From Hyphomicrobiales bacterium (GTDB lineage: Bacteria > Pseudomonadota > Alphaproteobacteria > Rhizobiales > Rhizobiaceae): a DNA stretch of 64,000 nucleotides. A model generated the notes under the pieces. That model was not told the origin of the DNA and made no database searches. It saw only the letters and a list, made by a program, of their open reading frames with translations. Each line of letters starts with the position of its first letter. Position 1 is the first letter of the stretch. The stretch is taken from positions 620,001 to 684,000 of the forward strand of contig NVSG01000001.1 in NCBI GenBank assembly GCA_002401155.1. The letters are read 5' to 3'. The translations under genes and the position numbers were made by a program. This document shows, one piece after another, positions 36,106 to 44,775 of this stretch.

Positions 36106-37131
36106 TCAGTGTTCGGCAGGTTGCGCGATTACTCGCTTGCCCGGGTCGCCGCGAATATCCGCGACGGAGCCAAACATGTAACTGACAAATTGTATCATCA
36201 TCGTTATGGCGAAGAACCCGAGAAACCCTGCCATCATGTATTTTACATAGAGGCCAAATCCCGACTGGGTCGTTTCAAAATTGAATATCGGCGCGTTGAT
36301 GATGGAGGCCTTGCCGCCCATGCCAACAAACAGGATTGTCCAGCAAAATACGATCCCCATAAACAGGGAACCAGCCACATTAATCTTGCCCTTGGTCTTG
36401 TCGCTAAAGCCCGCATAGAACACATCCACCCGCACATGCCCTTCTTCGAGCAATGTGTAAGCGCTGGCAAACAGGAACAGTGCCCCATACCAGAACCGCA
36501 CAAGATCAGAAAAGAAGGCTTGTTCGTAGGAGAATATGAAGCGCGAGAACACGATCAGCAATTCTGCCGCCACAATCAACAGGGTCAACCAGTGAAAGCC
36601 CAGCGTGCGTGTAAACATCGCAACAATGATACCAAGCGCCATAACAGGCATATGAACATAGGGACCGCGGAAATGCGACCGCCCCAAATCCTTTGCCAAT
36701 TGATCACCAACAACAAGCTGCAAAACGTCTTCTATCCGCATAAACGAGATCACCATATCCACAAGACCTACAAGCAGAACTACCCAAAAAGCGGCGCGAA
36801 CGAGGAACGTGTTGATTGATGTGATCTTATCGCTATCTGCGCGAAGTGTCGTATGTGACGATTTGGAAATATGAAGCCCGGCAGCAATGATTGCGATAGG
36901 ATAAAATGCAAACTGCATCCAGCCCAAGGCACTTCCGCCCTTTTCGCTAAACGCGCTGCCCGCTCCGGGCAATCCTGCGCCAAAACTTAAAAAATTATTC
37001 ACTACGAAAACCAGCATCAATGCCAATATGCACCAGCCCAGTAATCTAACGGCTTTAGTCAGCCTCGTTTGAGTGCCAGAAGATACTACAGATACAGATT
37101 CTGCAACTTGTGATACTGAATCAGAATTCAT
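36106..37131 (-). CDS. dctQ: TRAP transporter small permease (DctQ), long form
   Basis: Membrane protein of 341 aa, well above the usual DctQ size (about 160-230). It has seven or so hydrophobic segments, the DctQ core being the C-terminal part with 'LFASAYTLLEEGHVRVDVFYAGFSD'. It joins with DctM and the periplasmic binding protein to form the transporter. The N-terminal 35 residues are serine-rich and probably cytoplasmic. The gene lies 44 bp upstream of dctM and 126 bp downstream of the binding protein gene. Long DctQ forms are seen in TRAP systems for keto acids and related substrates. Confidence 0.85.
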   Translation of the reverse strand: MNSDSVSQVAESVSVVSSGTQTRLTKAVRLLGWCILALMLVFVVNNFLSFGAGLPGAGSAFSEKGGSALGWMQFAFYPIAIIAAGLHISKSSHTTLRADSDKITSINTFLVRAAFWVVLLVGLVDMVISFMRIEDVLQLVVGDQLAKDLGRSHFRGPYVHMPVMALGIIVAMFTRTLGFHWLTLLIVAAELLIVFSRFIFSYEQAFFSDLVRFWYGALFLFASAYTLLEEGHVRVDVFYAGFSDKTKGKINVAGSLFMGIVFCWTILFVGMGGKASIINAPIFNFETTQSGFGLYVKYMMAGFLGFFAITMMIQFVSYMFGSVADIRGDPGKRVIAQPAEH

Positions 37132-37257
37132 GGATTAACCACCCCGATACGCCCATGCCCTACTTGAATATGCAAACGCATTGTCCTCCTGCATTTACAC
37201 AATAACCAAGGAGGCGGAGCCTAAGCCCCGCCTCCGATACTTAAAATACCAGCAAAA

Positions 37258-38340
37258 TTAGCCGTTAAGAACACGGTTACGCTGCAGCACATAAGCTGTG
37301 TCGGAAATAGCAGTCCAGCCACCAATTTCCGTACGCGCTTTCAGAACTGAATCGTAAATGCGTTTGGACAGATCACTGTGATCACGCGCTTCTTCAAGCA
37401 CTTCTTCAGAAGCTTCACCAAATGCATCATAAACATCATCGTTAAATTCGCGCAACTTAACGCCATGATCATTGATCAGTTTAGCGAGATACTCACCGTT
37501 GTTTGCATTGGTTTCTGCACCAGTACGGCCATTTTCTTCGTTACAAGCAGCCTGAATGATAGCCTGATGATTTTTAGACAATGAACCCCACCATGAAGCA
37601 TTCATACCAAGAGCAAGCTGTGAGCCTGGCTCATGCATGCCCGGGAAGTAGTAGTATTTGGCTGCTTCATAGAACTTCATGAAGTAATCATTATATGGGC
37701 CAACCCACTCTGTTGCGTCGATCGCGCCAGAAACAAGGTTTTCATAAATCTGACCACCCGGAAGAGACACAGTAGATGCGCCAAGCTTGGCAAGAACGTC
37801 GCCGCCCAGACCAGGAATACGCATTTTCAGGCCTTTGAAATCGTCAGCACTGTTGATTTCTTTGTTGAACCAACCGCCCATCTGAACGCCGGTGTTGCCC
37901 ATTGCAAAGTTTTTCAGACCGAATTCACCAGCAAGCTCATCCCAGAGTTCTTGACCACCAGCATATTTTGTCCATGCATCGATTTCAGTATATGTGAGAC
38001 CGAAAGGAATAGCTGTGAAAGGTGCCCAACCGGAGTGTTTACCTTTCCAGTAGTAATCAGCTGCGATGTAAGCTTGTGAGTTGCCGGAAGCAACTTCATC
38101 GAATGAATCGAATGCACCAACGCGTTCGCCAGCAGCGAAGTAGTTCACCTTGATGCCGCCGTCTGTCAACTCTTCAATACGAGCAGCAAGACGCTGAGCT
38201 GGTAGGCCGAGACCTGGAAGGTCGCGAGGCCATGTGGATACGATGTTCATTTCGACTACTGACTGCGCAAGAGCCGGAGCGGCCAAAGCAACACCAGCAC
38301 CAGCAACAGCGGTTCCAGTTAAAAATTTACGTCTTTCCAT
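37258..38340 (-). CDS. TRAP transporter substrate-binding protein, TakP-like
   Basis: Periplasmic binding protein (360 aa). The N-terminus 'MERRKFLTGTAVAGAGVALAAPALAQ' is a Tat-type signal with the RRxFL motif, split here as 'MERRKFLTG' followed by a hydrophobic core and 'APALAQ'. The mature part has the DctP-family 'GGWFNKEINSADDFKGLKMR' and 'SGAIDATEWVGPYNDY' segments. In the structurally known TakP of Rhodobacter sphaeroides the latter region binds a sodium ion and a 2-oxo acid. A 2-oxo acid or sugar-acid substrate is therefore likely. It is the first gene of the TRAP operon. Confidence 0.88.
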   Translation of the reverse strand: MERRKFLTGTAVAGAGVALAAPALAQSVVEMNIVSTWPRDLPGLGLPAQRLAARIEELTDGGIKVNYFAAGERVGAFDSFDEVASGNSQAYIAADYYWKGKHSGWAPFTAIPFGLTYTEIDAWTKYAGGQELWDELAGEFGLKNFAMGNTGVQMGGWFNKEINSADDFKGLKMRIPGLGGDVLAKLGASTVSLPGGQIYENLVSGAIDATEWVGPYNDYFMKFYEAAKYYYFPGMHEPGSQLALGMNASWWGSLSKNHQAIIQAACNEENGRTGAETNANNGEYLAKLINDHGVKLREFNDDVYDAFGEASEEVLEEARDHSDLSKRIYDSVLKARTEIGGWTAISDTAYVLQRNRVLNG

Positions 38341-38359
38341 TATTTTCTCCCTTGAATCT

Positions 38360-38779
38360 ATGGAAATTTCAAATGTAGTTAGTATAGCTCCCCGTCAAAT
38401 ACCCACTGATTTTATCCCAAAAACCAACAGTGCTTTGACATCTTTTAAAACAGAAACTCCTGCCCCAGCAGTTCCAAAAACTGAAATCTGCAAAAAACAA
38501 ACAACCCCTGCCTCAATTGCTTATCCGGCTCAGGATACTGATTTAGCCAGAGGCGGTCAAGAACAGCTTTTATTAAACATAGTTAATTTCGCATCCCTCC
38601 ATCCAGCAAGTCTTATATTAGCTGTGAACGCCAATAAAAACATCATGGAAACCTTTAATATTCAACATGTTAACCAATTTCGTGCGATTCATTGTCGCTT
38701 CCTCATTTATTCTGATTCGCAGATGAACATTTTCAATTGCAGCAAGGGGGAATTCCGCATCGTTTCGGCAACATTCTGA
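38360..38779 (+). CDS. Possible small CDS opposite the takP promoter region
   Basis: An open frame of 139 codons lies in the 468-bp gap upstream of the TRAP binding protein. It starts at an ATG (38360) and reads 'MEISNVVSIAPRQIP...' up to '...GEFRIVSATF', with a proline/threonine-rich first half and a mixed second half. The composition is protein-like and the frame extends further upstream without a stop. I see no ribosome binding site and no recognisable domain, and the takP promoter must overlap it. Otherwise I see nothing in this gap apart from the terminator at its right end. Confidence 0.25.
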   Translation: MEISNVVSIAPRQIPTDFIPKTNSALTSFKTETPAPAVPKTEICKKQTTPASIAYPAQDTDLARGGQEQLLLNIVNFASLHPASLILAVNANKNIMETFNIQHVNQFRAIHCRFLIYSDSQMNIFNCSKGEFRIVSATF

Positions 38780-38808
38780 GGCAATTTATCACACCCAAAT
38801 CACAAAAT

Positions 38809-38836
38809 CCGCCCGAGAAAATCAATTCTCGGGCGG
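38809..38836 (-). terminator. Terminator of the xylX-like / aldehyde dehydrogenase operon
   Basis: A perfect 11-bp stem CCGCCCGAGAA/TTCTCGGGCGG with a 6-base loop, followed on the minus strand by ATTTTG. It lies about 30 bp past the aldehyde dehydrogenase stop and separates that operon from the TRAP operon. Confidence 0.8.
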
Positions 38837-38864
38837 ATTAATTCATTTCAGCAACCTGACTAGC

Positions 38865-40370
38865 CTAGCCAAGATCAGCTGGCAAAACATTCGCAGGTAC
38901 ATTTTGATAGCAAACCGGGCGCAGGAACCGGCGAATTGCCAAGGTACCAACCGAGGTGGCACCAAAGTTGGTTGAAGCAGGATAAGGTCCGCCATGTACC
39001 ATAGTGTCAGAAACTTCCACACCAGTCGGGAAACCATTGACCAGAATACGGCCAGCTTTGCGCTCAATGATCGGCAGCAAGGTTTTCGCATTATCGGCAT
39101 CTGCATCATCCATGTGGATGGTACAGGTCAACTGACCAACGAATGATTTGGCAACAGCAACCATCTCGTCAAAATCTTTAACCGTAACAACAAGACCGAG
39201 CGGGCCAAACACTTCTTCACCAAGCTCTTCATTGGCCATCCATGCAGCACCCGTAGTCTGGTAGAGATACGGTGTGGCATTGCGCATATCGCACGTGGTG
39301 GTCAAAACTTCCTGAACGCCGGCGCTTCCCTTAACGCGGTCACGGCCAGCACGATAGGCTTTAGCGATACCATCAGTCAGCATGAGCTGAGAAGGCGTTG
39401 CTTCAAGAGCGGCGGAAGCAGCAGCAATGAATGCATCTGCATCTGGGCCTTCCATCACAACGGCAACACCCGGATTGGTACAGAACTGTCCAGCACCCAT
39501 TGTAAGTGATCCGGACCAGCCTTTGCCAAGGTCTTCACCCCGAGCACCCAAGGCATTTGGCAGGAGGAACATCGGATTGACCGAACCAAGTTCACCAAAG
39601 AACGGAATAGGTTCAGGACGCTGGGCGCAAAGATCAAACAGCGCACGGCCACCAAAGAGACTGCCGGTAAAGCCAACAGCTTTAATCAGCGGGTGCTTCA
39701 CCAAAGTTTGTGCAGCTTCGCGTGTGCCGCCTTGTACCAACGAGAAAATACCCGGATGCATATCAAGCGCCTTGATGGCGGCATCGATTGCCTGAGCAAC
39801 AATTTCAGCAGTGCCCGGATGAGCAGAATGACCCTTCACAACCACCGGACAACCGGCAGCAAGAGCAGCAGCGGTATCGCCGCCAGCAGTCGAAAATGCC
39901 AGCGGGAAGTTCGATGCACCAAAGACCGCAACCGGTCCAATCGGACGCTGCATCATATGCATGTCGGGACGCGGCAAAGGTGCGCGGTCCGGTAAAGCTT
40001 CGTCATGGCGGCGATCAAGATAATCACCTGCTAAAATATGAGTTGCAAACAAACGCAACTGACCAACGGTACGACCACGCTCGCCCTGAAGACGGGCTTC
40101 CGGCAGACCAGATTCCTGAACGCCAATTTCAGTAATTTCATCACCACGTGCATCAATTTCATCAGCAATTTTGTTCAAAAGCGCAGCACGATCTGCACGG
40201 CTGGAATAACCAAATGACCAAAACGCGTCTTCCGCAGCTTCCACCGCAGCATTTACATGGGCAGCAGTACCAACCGCGTAATCATGGGATGGGCCAGTGC
40301 TTGGATCGCTGGCAAAGGTAGTATCTCCGGCAACCCACTCGCCGGCAATGAGGTGTTTTCCTGTAATCAT
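38865..40370 (-). CDS. 2-oxoglutarate semialdehyde dehydrogenase
   Basis: NAD(P)-dependent aldehyde dehydrogenase of 501 aa. The general base Glu-260 is in 'FFGELGSVNP' and the nucleophile Cys-297 is in 'GAGQFCTNPG'; the 'VFGASNFPLAFS' region begins the cofactor site. The 'GELGSVNP' and 'QFCTNPG' variants are typical of alpha-ketoglutaric semialdehyde dehydrogenases. These end pentose, hexarate and hydroxyproline oxidation by making 2-oxoglutarate. It is 36 bp downstream of a gene resembling the dehydratase that would make its substrate. Confidence 0.9.
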   Translation of the reverse strand: MITGKHLIAGEWVAGDTTFASDPSTGPSHDYAVGTAAHVNAAVEAAEDAFWSFGYSSRADRAALLNKIADEIDARGDEITEIGVQESGLPEARLQGERGRTVGQLRLFATHILAGDYLDRRHDEALPDRAPLPRPDMHMMQRPIGPVAVFGASNFPLAFSTAGGDTAAALAAGCPVVVKGHSAHPGTAEIVAQAIDAAIKALDMHPGIFSLVQGGTREAAQTLVKHPLIKAVGFTGSLFGGRALFDLCAQRPEPIPFFGELGSVNPMFLLPNALGARGEDLGKGWSGSLTMGAGQFCTNPGVAVVMEGPDADAFIAAASAALEATPSQLMLTDGIAKAYRAGRDRVKGSAGVQEVLTTTCDMRNATPYLYQTTGAAWMANEELGEEVFGPLGLVVTVKDFDEMVAVAKSFVGQLTCTIHMDDADADNAKTLLPIIERKAGRILVNGFPTGVEVSDTMVHGGPYPASTNFGATSVGTLAIRRFLRPVCYQNVPANVLPADLG

Positions 40371-40406
40371 AATTTAGTCCTTTATGTCGAAATTCGTAAA
40401 ACTGTT

Positions 40407-41567
40407 TTAGCCGCGTGCGCGAAGCGTACGCATCAAATCGCTAACGCCATAATCCCACGGCGCAACTTTTGAAGAATGATTTACCCGGTTGCATAGCATG
40501 CCGAGCTTGGGCGATGAAATCGTAACGATATCCCCCACATGATGGGTGAACCCCTGCCCCGGCGCATCGCGATCTTTAGTAGGTGAAAACATCGTACCTG
40601 TATAAAGCACGAAACCATCAGGGTATTGGTGATTGTCATTAATCGTCTGGGAAACCAGGTCGGTCAGATCACGGCTGATTTCGCTAATCGAAGATTTCTC
40701 GGTCCAGTTAAAATCATCTTCGCCGGTGATTTCAACAGCAATATCCATCTGCCGCACATCATCAATCGAGAAGGTATCATCAAACAACCGAATGAACGGC
40801 CCAATAGCCGAAGAGGCATTATTGTCTTTAGCCTTGCCCAACAGCAAAGCACTTCGACCCTCAAAATCGCGCAAGTTCACATCATTGCCCAGCGTCGCCC
40901 CTAAAATCTCGCCATGACGGTTGACCACCATCACAGCCTCAGGCTCAGGATTGTTCCATGTGGATTCTGGATGAATTCCGATTTCACAGCCCGTACCAAC
41001 AGATGCCATAGGCGGACATTTGGTGAATACTTCTGCGTAAGGCCCAATACCCACTTCAAGATATTGCGACCACAGACCCTGATCAATCAGCGCCTGTTTC
41101 AAATTCTCAGCTTCCGGCGAACCCGGCACCACACTGGCAATATCGCCGCCAATGGTATCAAAAATCTTTTTGCGCACTTCGTCGGCAGCGCTGGCATCGC
41201 CCTTGATCATTTCTTCAATGACCCGCTCCAGCATGGAACGCACAAAGGTAACGCCCGCAGCTTTCACCGACTGCAAATCAATCGGCGCCATGAACCACGG
41301 CTTATTCGCATCGTGATTATCGGGCGAAGTATTAGCGAGGATTTCATCCACTCCGCCAATTTTGGTTCCGCCTTTGATATTGGCCAGAACATCACCATCG
41401 TTCAGCAAATCCGCCACAGTAGGCGCGGCAAGTTGATAAACATCATCATCACGCAAAGCCACAACCACCGGCCCGGCATTATCGCCCGGCAACCAGACGC
41501 GACCAATCAAAGCCCCGGCACAACCATCGGATGGCAGTGTATTCTTATCGTTCAATCCCGGAAACAT
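40407..41567 (-). CDS. FAH-family 2-keto-3-deoxy-pentonate dehydratase, XylX-like
   Basis: Protein of 386 aa in the fumarylacetoacetate hydrolase superfamily. It has 'LIGRVWLPGDNAGPVVVAL' near the start and the metal-site region 'VGTGCEIGIHPESTWNNPEPE' in the middle. Length and layout match Caulobacter XylX, which dehydrates 2-keto-3-deoxy-xylonate to 2-oxoglutarate semialdehyde. The adjacent dehydrogenase gene supports this. I chose the ATG at 41567 because of a GAGGAG site 6 bp upstream; the frame extends to a TTG at 41600. Other acylpyruvase-like activities cannot be excluded. Confidence 0.78.
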   Translation of the reverse strand: MFPGLNDKNTLPSDGCAGALIGRVWLPGDNAGPVVVALRDDDVYQLAAPTVADLLNDGDVLANIKGGTKIGGVDEILANTSPDNHDANKPWFMAPIDLQSVKAAGVTFVRSMLERVIEEMIKGDASAADEVRKKIFDTIGGDIASVVPGSPEAENLKQALIDQGLWSQYLEVGIGPYAEVFTKCPPMASVGTGCEIGIHPESTWNNPEPEAVMVVNRHGEILGATLGNDVNLRDFEGRSALLLGKAKDNNASSAIGPFIRLFDDTFSIDDVRQMDIAVEITGEDDFNWTEKSSISEISRDLTDLVSQTINDNHQYPDGFVLYTGTMFSPTKDRDAPGQGFTHHVGDIVTISSPKLGMLCNRVNHSSKVAPWDYGVSDLMRTLRARG

Positions 41568-41647
41568 CCCGCACTCCTCACACAGATTATCAATTCTCAA
41601 GGTTCTATATCACGTTTTATCAGAACCGACAGGTACCATACCAGCCG

Positions 41648-42517
41648 TCACAGGTTTTTTTGTCTTGCCTCACGGTATAAAATAAACACCCCGCTTCCCA
41701 CCACAATACCTGCTCCGAGCAAGCTGCTGAGAGTTGGGGTCTCGTTCCAGAAAAAATATCCTAATATCATCGCCCAGATAATCGAAGAATATTGGAACGG
41801 CGCAACCACGGCAGCGGGCGATGTACGCATCGCATGATTGATCAAAAAATGTGCCATCGTCGCCACAAGCCCAAGCAGGCAAAACAGCATAAATTCAAAT
41901 CCGCTCGGCGTAATCCAAACCACCGGCAAAGTGAACGATGCAGCAACCGCCATCGCCAATGTTTGTAGCGTGATAAGACGCACCGGGTCTGCCTCGCGCA
42001 ATTTTCTGGTGAGAACCATTACAAATGCCAGCCCCAAACTACCGGCCACAGCAACAAATGCCGGAAGCGACAATGCAGCTTCACTCGGCGGAAAAATCAA
42101 CACCACACCACCAAACCCGACCAGCACCGCCATCCAGCGAAAAACCCCAACCTTCTCACCCAGCATAAAGGGCGACAACGCCGTCACAAAAATCGGGGCG
42201 GCAAGATAGATCATAAAGGTATCCGCCAAAGGCAAATAACGCACGGCCCAGAAAAAGCACGACGCTTCGCTCACCACGAAGAACAAACGAATGCAGTGCA
42301 GTTTCGGATTTTCGAGCGTGAACAGTTTTGTCAGTTCGCCCTTCTTCGCCAGCAGTGGAAACAAAATCACCAACGCAGCCCAACTCCGAATGGCCAGCAA
42401 TTGCCCAACAGAAAAATCCGTCACCAGCCATTTGCCGATGGCATCATTCACCGTGAACATAAACATGCCCAGCAGCATGTAATATATACCCGAATGATTT
42501 GAAGTTTCTGGTTTCAT
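41648..42517 (-). CDS. EamA/DMT-family transporter
   Basis: Ten-helix membrane protein (289 aa from the chosen start) with two EamA repeats. Recognisable pieces are 'LGMFMFTVNDAIGKWLV' in helix 1, 'PLADTFMIYLAAPIFVTALS' in the first repeat, and 'SPAAVVAPFQYSSIIWAMILGYFFWNE' in the second. The start at 42517 (MKPETSNH...) is preferred over 42625 because the longer version adds an atypical N-terminus that would overlap the promoter of the plus-strand SDR gene. The substrate is unknown; the neighbouring sugar-acid genes might suggest a metabolite, but EamA sequences do not reveal it. Confidence 0.82.
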   Translation of the reverse strand: MKPETSNHSGIYYMLLGMFMFTVNDAIGKWLVTDFSVGQLLAIRSWAALVILFPLLAKKGELTKLFTLENPKLHCIRLFFVVSEASCFFWAVRYLPLADTFMIYLAAPIFVTALSPFMLGEKVGVFRWMAVLVGFGGVVLIFPPSEAALSLPAFVAVAGSLGLAFVMVLTRKLREADPVRLITLQTLAMAVAASFTLPVVWITPSGFEFMLFCLLGLVATMAHFLINHAMRTSPAAVVAPFQYSSIIWAMILGYFFWNETPTLSSLLGAGIVVGSGVFILYREARQKNL

Positions 42518-42609
42518 TGCGTCGTCGGAATTCCCTATTTGGCAGATTGCCTCTATACCATTTACAAGTGAATTATATTTTCTGCAAAGCCAATTTAGGA
42601 AAACCTGCC

Positions 42610-43419
42610 ATGACCACAAACCCATTCAATCTCGAAGACAGCGTTGTCCTCATATCCGGCGGGAGTCGTGGCATCGGTCTGGCTATTGCCGAAGGTTTTG
42701 CCTCCCAAGGCGCAAAGGTGGTCATCACCGGACGCACAGAAAAATCCCTTGTTGAGACCTGTGAAAAAACACCATCCACAAAACATGCAATGACATGGAT
42801 CGTTTGCGATGTGGCAGAAGAAGCCCTCATCAAATCATGCGTCAATGAAGTCGTGGAACGCCATGGTCGCATCGACACACTGGTAAATTGCGCCGGCATC
42901 AACAAGCGCATGCCCGCAATTGAATACACCGCCGAGGAATTCGATGCCATCGTTCACATCAATCTGCGCGGTGCGTTTTTGATGTCGCAGACGGTAGGCA
43001 AGGTAATGATCAAACAAGGCTCCGGCAACCAGATCAACATCGACAGCTTCACCAGCCACGCGCCGCTCACTAACGTTGTTCCCTATTCCATGACCAAAGC
43101 CGGAATGACCGGAATGACTCGCGGTCTGGCACTCGAATGGGGCAAATACGGCATCCGCATTAACGGTATAGCACCAGGTTTCATCCTCACCGATCTCAAC
43201 AAAAAAATGTGGGAAGACGAAAATTTGCAAGCATGGAACAAGGCCGTTACGCCAGCAAAACGCATGGGTGCCCCGGTTGATCTGGCCGGAACCGCCATGT
43301 TCCTCGCCTCCCCCGCCGCGGACTTCGTTTCAGGCCAAACCATCCGTGTTGATGGTGGCCTGTCGGCTGGATTAAACTGGCCGATTGAAAAAGACTTCGA
43401 TGTTTCGCTAAACGACTGA
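42610..43419 (+). CDS. SDR-family oxidoreductase (gluconate 5-dehydrogenase-like)
   Basis: Short-chain dehydrogenase (269 aa). The NAD(P)-binding motif is 'LISGGSRGIGLAIAEGFA' (about 15-32), with 'NCAGINKRMPAIEYT' and the catalytic pair in 'VPYSMTKAGMTGMTRG'. The C-terminal 'FVSGQTIRVDGGLSAG' is standard. The overall pattern is closest to sugar and sugar-acid dehydrogenases such as gluconate 5-dehydrogenase or KduD. The start at 42610 puts the nucleotide motif in the normal place; the open frame extends to 42499. It is divergent from the EamA and XylX-like genes, which fits a sugar-oxidation cluster. Confidence 0.85.
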   Translation: MTTNPFNLEDSVVLISGGSRGIGLAIAEGFASQGAKVVITGRTEKSLVETCEKTPSTKHAMTWIVCDVAEEALIKSCVNEVVERHGRIDTLVNCAGINKRMPAIEYTAEEFDAIVHINLRGAFLMSQTVGKVMIKQGSGNQINIDSFTSHAPLTNVVPYSMTKAGMTGMTRGLALEWGKYGIRINGIAPGFILTDLNKKMWEDENLQAWNKAVTPAKRMGAPVDLAGTAMFLASPAADFVSGQTIRVDGGLSAGLNWPIEKDFDVSLND

Positions 43420-43439
43420 CTCAAAAAATTACTTTTCTC

Positions 43440-43461
43440 TGGTAGCAAACTCGTGCTACCA
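43440..43461. terminator. Hairpin after the SDR gene
   Basis: Perfect 8-bp stem TGGTAGCA/TGCTACCA with a 6-base loop about 20 bp after the SDR stop. There is no T-run after it, so it could be a weak terminator or an operator near the promoter of the riboflavin transporter gene. Confidence 0.4.
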
Positions 43462-43487
43462 AACTTCCGTAAGCCTAAATGCTTACA

Positions 43488-43649
43488 TGTTCTCAGGGCG
43501 GGGTGAAATTCCCCACCGGCGGTAAATGGATTTTTCCACTAAGTGGATATCCATGTAGCCCGCGAGCGCCTTTAAAATACTTTTAAAGGGTCAGCAGATC
43601 TGGTGTAATTCCAGAGCCGACGGTTAAAGTCCGGATGGAAGAGAACAGG
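43488..43649 (+). promoter_or_regulatory. FMN riboswitch (RFN element) upstream of ribN
   Basis: It begins TCTCAGGGCGGGGTGAAATT and continues CCCCACCGGCGG. It then has an extended variable arm, the conserved CAGCAGATCTGGTG and CCAGAGCCGACGGT, and finally AGTCCGGATGGAAGAGAACAGG. All hallmark blocks of the RFN element are present in order. It should lower ribN expression when FMN is plentiful. Confidence 0.97.
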
Positions 43650-43746
43650 AAATAATAGGAAATATGCATCCACAAATGGGCGCACATTTTTAGTTATCAC
43701 CTGTGCGTCCTGAATCTATTGGTAATATGATTAAGGATACACACCG

Positions 43747-43803
43747 ATGATTCAGACCTGTTATTCGCATTCGTTTTCTCATCTCTTCGGAGGAGCCAAC
43801 TGA
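43747..43803 (+). CDS. Possible leader peptide overlapping the ribN start
   Basis: An 18-codon frame (MIQTCYSHSFSHLFGGAN) starts at an ATG in the riboswitch-to-ribN interval. It ends in TGA that shares its A with the ribN ATG (TGATG). The ribN ribosome binding site GGAGGAG lies inside it. If translated, it could couple ribosome movement to ribN initiation. It may also be a chance frame. Confidence 0.3.
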   Translation: MIQTCYSHSFSHLFGGAN

Positions 43804-44723
43804 TGCAACTTTATTCAAAAACAAACTCTGCCTATACCGGCGCGGGCTTCATGGTCGCCGCTGGTGCAATATTTGCCATCGTCAATGTGGGCACCCAATA
43901 TACAACATCAAATCTGGGCCTCTCATCTTCGAGCATGGCCTTCTGGCAATATTTCGTCGCTCTATTGGTGATGCTGCCATGGCTGTTCAAAACCAGATTA
44001 TCAATGCTGAAAACAGACCGCTTGGGCCTGCACCTTTTCCGCGTCGTGGTCTCGGCTTTCGGCGTTCAATTCTGGCTTTATGCCCTCTCAAACGGCGTCC
44101 CTATCTGGCAGGCAATCGCCTTGCTGATGACTTCGCCGTTTTTCGTAACCATCGGTGCCGCAATTTTCCTGAAGGAAGAAATCGGTTTCGCCCGCCTCTC
44201 CGCAACTTTGGCAGGTTTCATTGGCGGTATGATCGTGTTGCAACCATGGTCCGATGATTTCACCACAATTGCATGGTTCCCGGTGATTGCCGCAGCTCTT
44301 TGGGCGGTTTCTTCAATCAACACCAAGCAATTATCATCAAGCGAAACCCCGCAAACAATGACGCTTTATCTGTTGTTATTGCTGGCACCGATCAACGCGA
44401 TCTTGTGGACTCTGGAAATGCTTGGTTCCGGTGCCTCAGAAAAAACCTTCATGCCAACATCCGATATCTGGCTTTACGTAATAGGCATCGGCATTTTAAC
44501 TGCCCTTGCCCAAGGTTCAATCGCACTGGCCTATAAGATTGCGGACGCAGCCTATATCCAGCCTTTTGATCACATCAAAATGCCGCTCAATATTTTGGCA
44601 GGCTTCATTGTCTTTGGATATTTCCCAACCGGAAACTTCGCCATCGGCGCAGCCATCATCATTTTTGCTTCATTGTTTGTGATGCAACACGAGGCAAGAA
44701 AATTAAAAACCGAAGGCGTATAA
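43803..44723 (+). CDS. ribN: Riboflavin importer RibN (EamA/DMT family)
   Basis: Ten-helix EamA-family membrane protein (306 aa). It starts with a helix containing 'GAGFMVAAGAIFAIVNVGTQY' (about 12-32), has 'ALLMTSPFFVTIGAAIFLKEEIG' in the first repeat, and ends with 'IADAAYIQPFDHIKMPLNI' in the second. The gene follows an FMN riboswitch, the arrangement seen for RibN riboflavin transporters in rhizobia and relatives. A GGAGGAG site lies 8 bases upstream. The C-terminus is a short basic stretch. Confidence 0.93.
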   Translation: MQLYSKTNSAYTGAGFMVAAGAIFAIVNVGTQYTTSNLGLSSSSMAFWQYFVALLVMLPWLFKTRLSMLKTDRLGLHLFRVVVSAFGVQFWLYALSNGVPIWQAIALLMTSPFFVTIGAAIFLKEEIGFARLSATLAGFIGGMIVLQPWSDDFTTIAWFPVIAAALWAVSSINTKQLSSSETPQTMTLYLLLLLAPINAILWTLEMLGSGASEKTFMPTSDIWLYVIGIGILTALAQGSIALAYKIADAAYIQPFDHIKMPLNILAGFIVFGYFPTGNFAIGAAIIIFASLFVMQHEARKLKTEGV

Positions 44724-44731
44724 AAATAAAT

Positions 44732-44769
44732 CACCGGACAATTTGAACGCGATGCAAAGTTGTCCGGTG
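44732..44769. terminator. Bidirectional terminator between ribN and the tetR gene
   Basis: A perfect 10-bp stem CACCGGACAA/TTGTCCGGTG (44732-44741 and 44760-44769) sits between convergent genes. It is followed by GTTATTTC on the plus strand and ATTTATTTTTA on the minus strand, so it can serve both. Confidence 0.75.
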
Positions 44770-44775
44770 GTTATT

